A DNA stretch of 64,000 nucleotides, taken from positions 12,501 to 76,500 of the forward strand of contig JAANYP010002792.1 in assembly GCA_020465985.1 (NCBI GenBank). Direction: 5' to 3'. This DNA is from Centrapalus pauciflorus. Taxonomy: Eukaryota > Streptophyta > Magnoliopsida > Asterales > Asteraceae. The position numbers were made by a program, and so were the translations under genes. Positions within the stretch are counted from its first letter, which is position 1; each line of letters starts with the position of its first letter. Shown piece after piece: positions 61,655-64,000 of this stretch. The notes beneath the pieces are model-generated. The model searched no databases and had not been told where the DNA came from. It worked only from the letters and a program-made list of their open reading frames with translations.

Positions 61655-62640
61655 TTTTTTGTTAAAAAAAATTGTTTATGATTTACAAGGTTTGAATGAT
61701 TTTTTTTGTTTAAAAATGTGTTTTTGGTATATTTTATATTAGTTGCGTACCAAGTGTTTGATAAAATGTTTAAATGAAATCTTTTTTTTTTGTTTCAGTT
61801 CGTCTACGGTACTCAACGTAGAATATATGATAATTGACATTTTACGCGACTTTCTATATAAATTACGTGATACTCTACATAAAATACATGATATTCTACA
61901 TAGATTATGTTTATTTTTTTTTCGGGATTTCTCGTTCCTAATGGTTTGTCTTTGATGGTTCAACGTCTTTATATATTTTATGTAGATTTGGAATATATGA
62001 TACTCTATATAGAATAAATAATATTCTATACAGAAATGATTGTAGCTAGTTTGTAGCTATTAAGCTATGTAGAATATTGTTATTCTTGTACTAGTTAATT
62101 AGTTGTTGTTGTATCTACATAGAATAAATAATCTATGGAGAATATTTAAAAAGGTTAGACATGTGTTTTTTGTTAAAAAGATTTTTGTATACGATACATA
62201 AGATTTGAATTTTTTTGTTTAGAACTGTATGTTTGGTGTATTTTGTATAAGTTGTATACCAAGTGTTTAATAAAATGTCTAAATAATATCTTCATTTTTT
62301 CTAGTTCAGTTCGTTTGTGATATTCTATATAGATTACACGATACCCTACACAAAACACACGATACTCAACATAGAATTCTTGATATTTTACATAGATTAT
62401 GTTCATCCGTTCGTCGGATATTCTGGTTCCTAATGGGTTTGTATTTGATGACATATGCATCTTTATGTATTCAGTGTAGATTTAGTTTGTACTTTTATAT
62501 AGAGTATATGATATTTATATAGAACAAATAGTATTCTGTACAAAATTGATTAGCTAGTTTGTATCTATGTAAAATATTGTTGTTGTACTAGTTAATTAGT
62601 TATTGTTGTATCCATATAGAATTCATGATACTCTACATAG
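61655..62640. repeat. ~490-bp tandem duplication
   Basis: Unit 1 about 61655-62145, unit 2 about 62163-62640. Shared: TTACCAAGTGTTT-type segment, GTTCAGTTCGT, ACATAGATTATGTT, TTCCTAATGG, GTACTAGTTAATTAGTT. Within and after the units (to 62860) TACTCTACATAGAATACATGA words recur more than a dozen times. Confidence 0.8.
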
Positions 62641-63240
62641 AATACATGATTATGTACATTGAATACATTCACCAGTTAATTTGTTAAAGCTGTGTTTTTG
62701 GTGTACTTCTACATAGAATCATGACACTCTACATAAAACACATGATAATCTATATAGAATACTTTCACCAGTTAATTTGTTAAAAGCAGAGTTTTTTGGT
62801 ATTTCTACATAGAATACGCAATACTCTACATATGATACATGATAATCTATATAAAATATTAGTAATTTATTTGTTATTGTTGTATCTAATTTTCTATATT
62901 GAAAAAAATTTCTATATAGTAATTAATTTAGCAGTTAAATAATTTTCAATATCTAAAAAAATATTTTTTTTATAAAAACCGTTTTTTATACTAAAAAAGT
63001 CAATTCTCATGAAAGAAAGAGAAAATGGAAAAAAGGAAAAGAGAGAAAGAAAAAAAGCAGATTTTTTTCTTTCAAAAATACATTTTGCACATATTATCAA
63101 GATTTTCCACTGTCAAAATTCTAAATAATTACAAAATTGTCATTTGACAATTTTAGCCATAGATCTTTTTGTTCTAACGGACACAAATGGTTATTAGCTT
63201 CTCACAAATATTTAGGTTCTTAGAAGAATCCTTCCTTCTT
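62641..63240. other. Gene-free interval
   Basis: More ACTCTACATAGAATACATGA words to about 62860, then unstructured AT-rich DNA. Confidence 0.55.
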
Positions 63241-63284
63241 TATATATGTGTGTGTGTATTTATATGTATATGTATGAATATGTA

Positions 63285-63314
<30 letters not shown>
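63241..63314. repeat. (TA)/(TG) microsatellite
   Basis: Mixed TA and TG tract on the left of the family-A copy. Confidence 0.9.
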
Positions 63315-63316
<2 letters not shown>

Positions 63317-63709
63317 GAATCAGGTTCCACCTATGAGATTCCAGCGTACCCAGCTTACCTTAATGTGAATGATCATTCACATATATTTTTTTTAATAGAT
63401 ATGTATAAGACAACATTATAAAACTTTTTTTCAAAAGGAGCAATATCATAAATCTTGTGAATGGTAAAAAAATATCATGTGAATGGTCATTCACACCATT
63501 CACATTCACATGAATGACCATTCACATAAATATGCATTGAGCATTCACATAATTTTTAAGGACACCGAATGTGTGAATCTATGTCAAATTTATATATCAT
63601 GCGTATAACATTAAATTGAACATGGTTATGTGAAAAAAAAAATTTTAAAAAGTTTTTAAGGTTGGTACCTTCGGGTGCACTTGATTTCGAGAGGTACTTA
63701 TTTGAACCT

Positions 63710-63712
<3 letters not shown>
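63315..63712. repeat. TA-flanked element, family A, copy 4
   Basis: AGAATCAGGTTCCACCTATG to TATTTGAACCTGACT, same orientation as 38911-39325. Confidence 0.85.

Positions 63713-63775
<63 letters not shown>
63713..63775. repeat. (TA)n(TG)n microsatellite
   Basis: About 38 bp TA then 24 bp TG. The remaining ~225 bp to the window end show no feature. Confidence 0.95.
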
Positions 63776-64000
63776 ACACGTATGTATGTATTAATTAATG
63801 TATCTGTGTGTGTGAGAGAACAATTTTCATTCTTTTCGTGTTGGTGCTCACATAAAGTTAATGCCAGCCAAAAACAAGCCCCAAACAAGTACTGGCCGAA
63901 TTTGGTGGTCAATAATTTTTCAAATTAGAATAATTCCAATAGCATACAGGAATTGAGGGTGAGTAGTGGTATGCACTAAAGCCACTAAAGATTCTATATT

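Overview
This is a nuclear segment of a flowering plant, most likely a eudicot. The evidence is AT-rich intergenic DNA with long TA, TG, GA and TTA microsatellites, GT-AG introns, plant-specific gene families, and dense plant transposable elements. No virus, organelle genome or bacterial operon is present. I cannot name the species.

Only two host genes can be modelled with confidence, both on the minus strand. The first (23613-24720) has three exons and encodes a 283-residue heavy-metal-associated (HMA) proline-rich protein of the PI21 / isoprenylated (HIPP) type ending in a CaaX box. The second (29227-31272) has three exons and encodes a 202-residue four-transmembrane CASP-like protein. Both have a (CT)n tract in the leader. 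Two GC/CT-rich blocks (2860-3560 and 52884-53230) look like transcribed leader exons, but I could not attach a protein to either.

The rest is transposon-derived. At 14164-22678 lies a complete, very young Ty3/gypsy-type element. It has 2906-bp LTRs with only four substitutions that I could find, a 5-bp target duplication (ACTAC), an intact gag, and a pol that survives only as decayed RNase H and integrase traces, so it is a gag-only (TR-GAG-like) non-autonomous element. Each LTR carries four consecutive stem-loops with an invariant GCGAG loop and covarying closing pairs. A splice donor in the LTR and an acceptor 5 nt before the gag ATG suggest a spliced gag mRNA that would lack those hairpins. 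A second LTR with similar architecture stands alone at 27161-28885.

Other elements resolved to their target duplications are two giant foldback Mutator-like elements (7409-8996; 31982-33682, nested in a hAT element), several hAT-type non-autonomous elements, a Helitron (37538-38749), a Stowaway-type MITE and Tourist-like MITEs. Decayed Ty1/copia, LINE and CACTA/En-Spm coding remnants are also present.

A recurring theme is a set of short inverted-terminal elements, called here A to E, whose ends carry GGTTCA- or GGTTGG-like sequences and which nearly always abut a long (TA)n tract. They stack into mosaics at 38812-40287 and 46836-48590, resembling microsatellite-targeting elements such as rice Micron.

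Layout: 1-14160 mixed MITEs, a foldback MULE and repeats; 14164-22678 gag-only retroelement; 22.8-31.5 kb the two genes with MITEs and a lone LTR; 31.6-48.6 kb nested hAT/MULE/Helitron/TA-flanked elements; 46.5-53.6 kb a decayed CACTA region; 53.9-64 kb more MITEs, LTR fragments, tandem duplications and TA-flanked elements.
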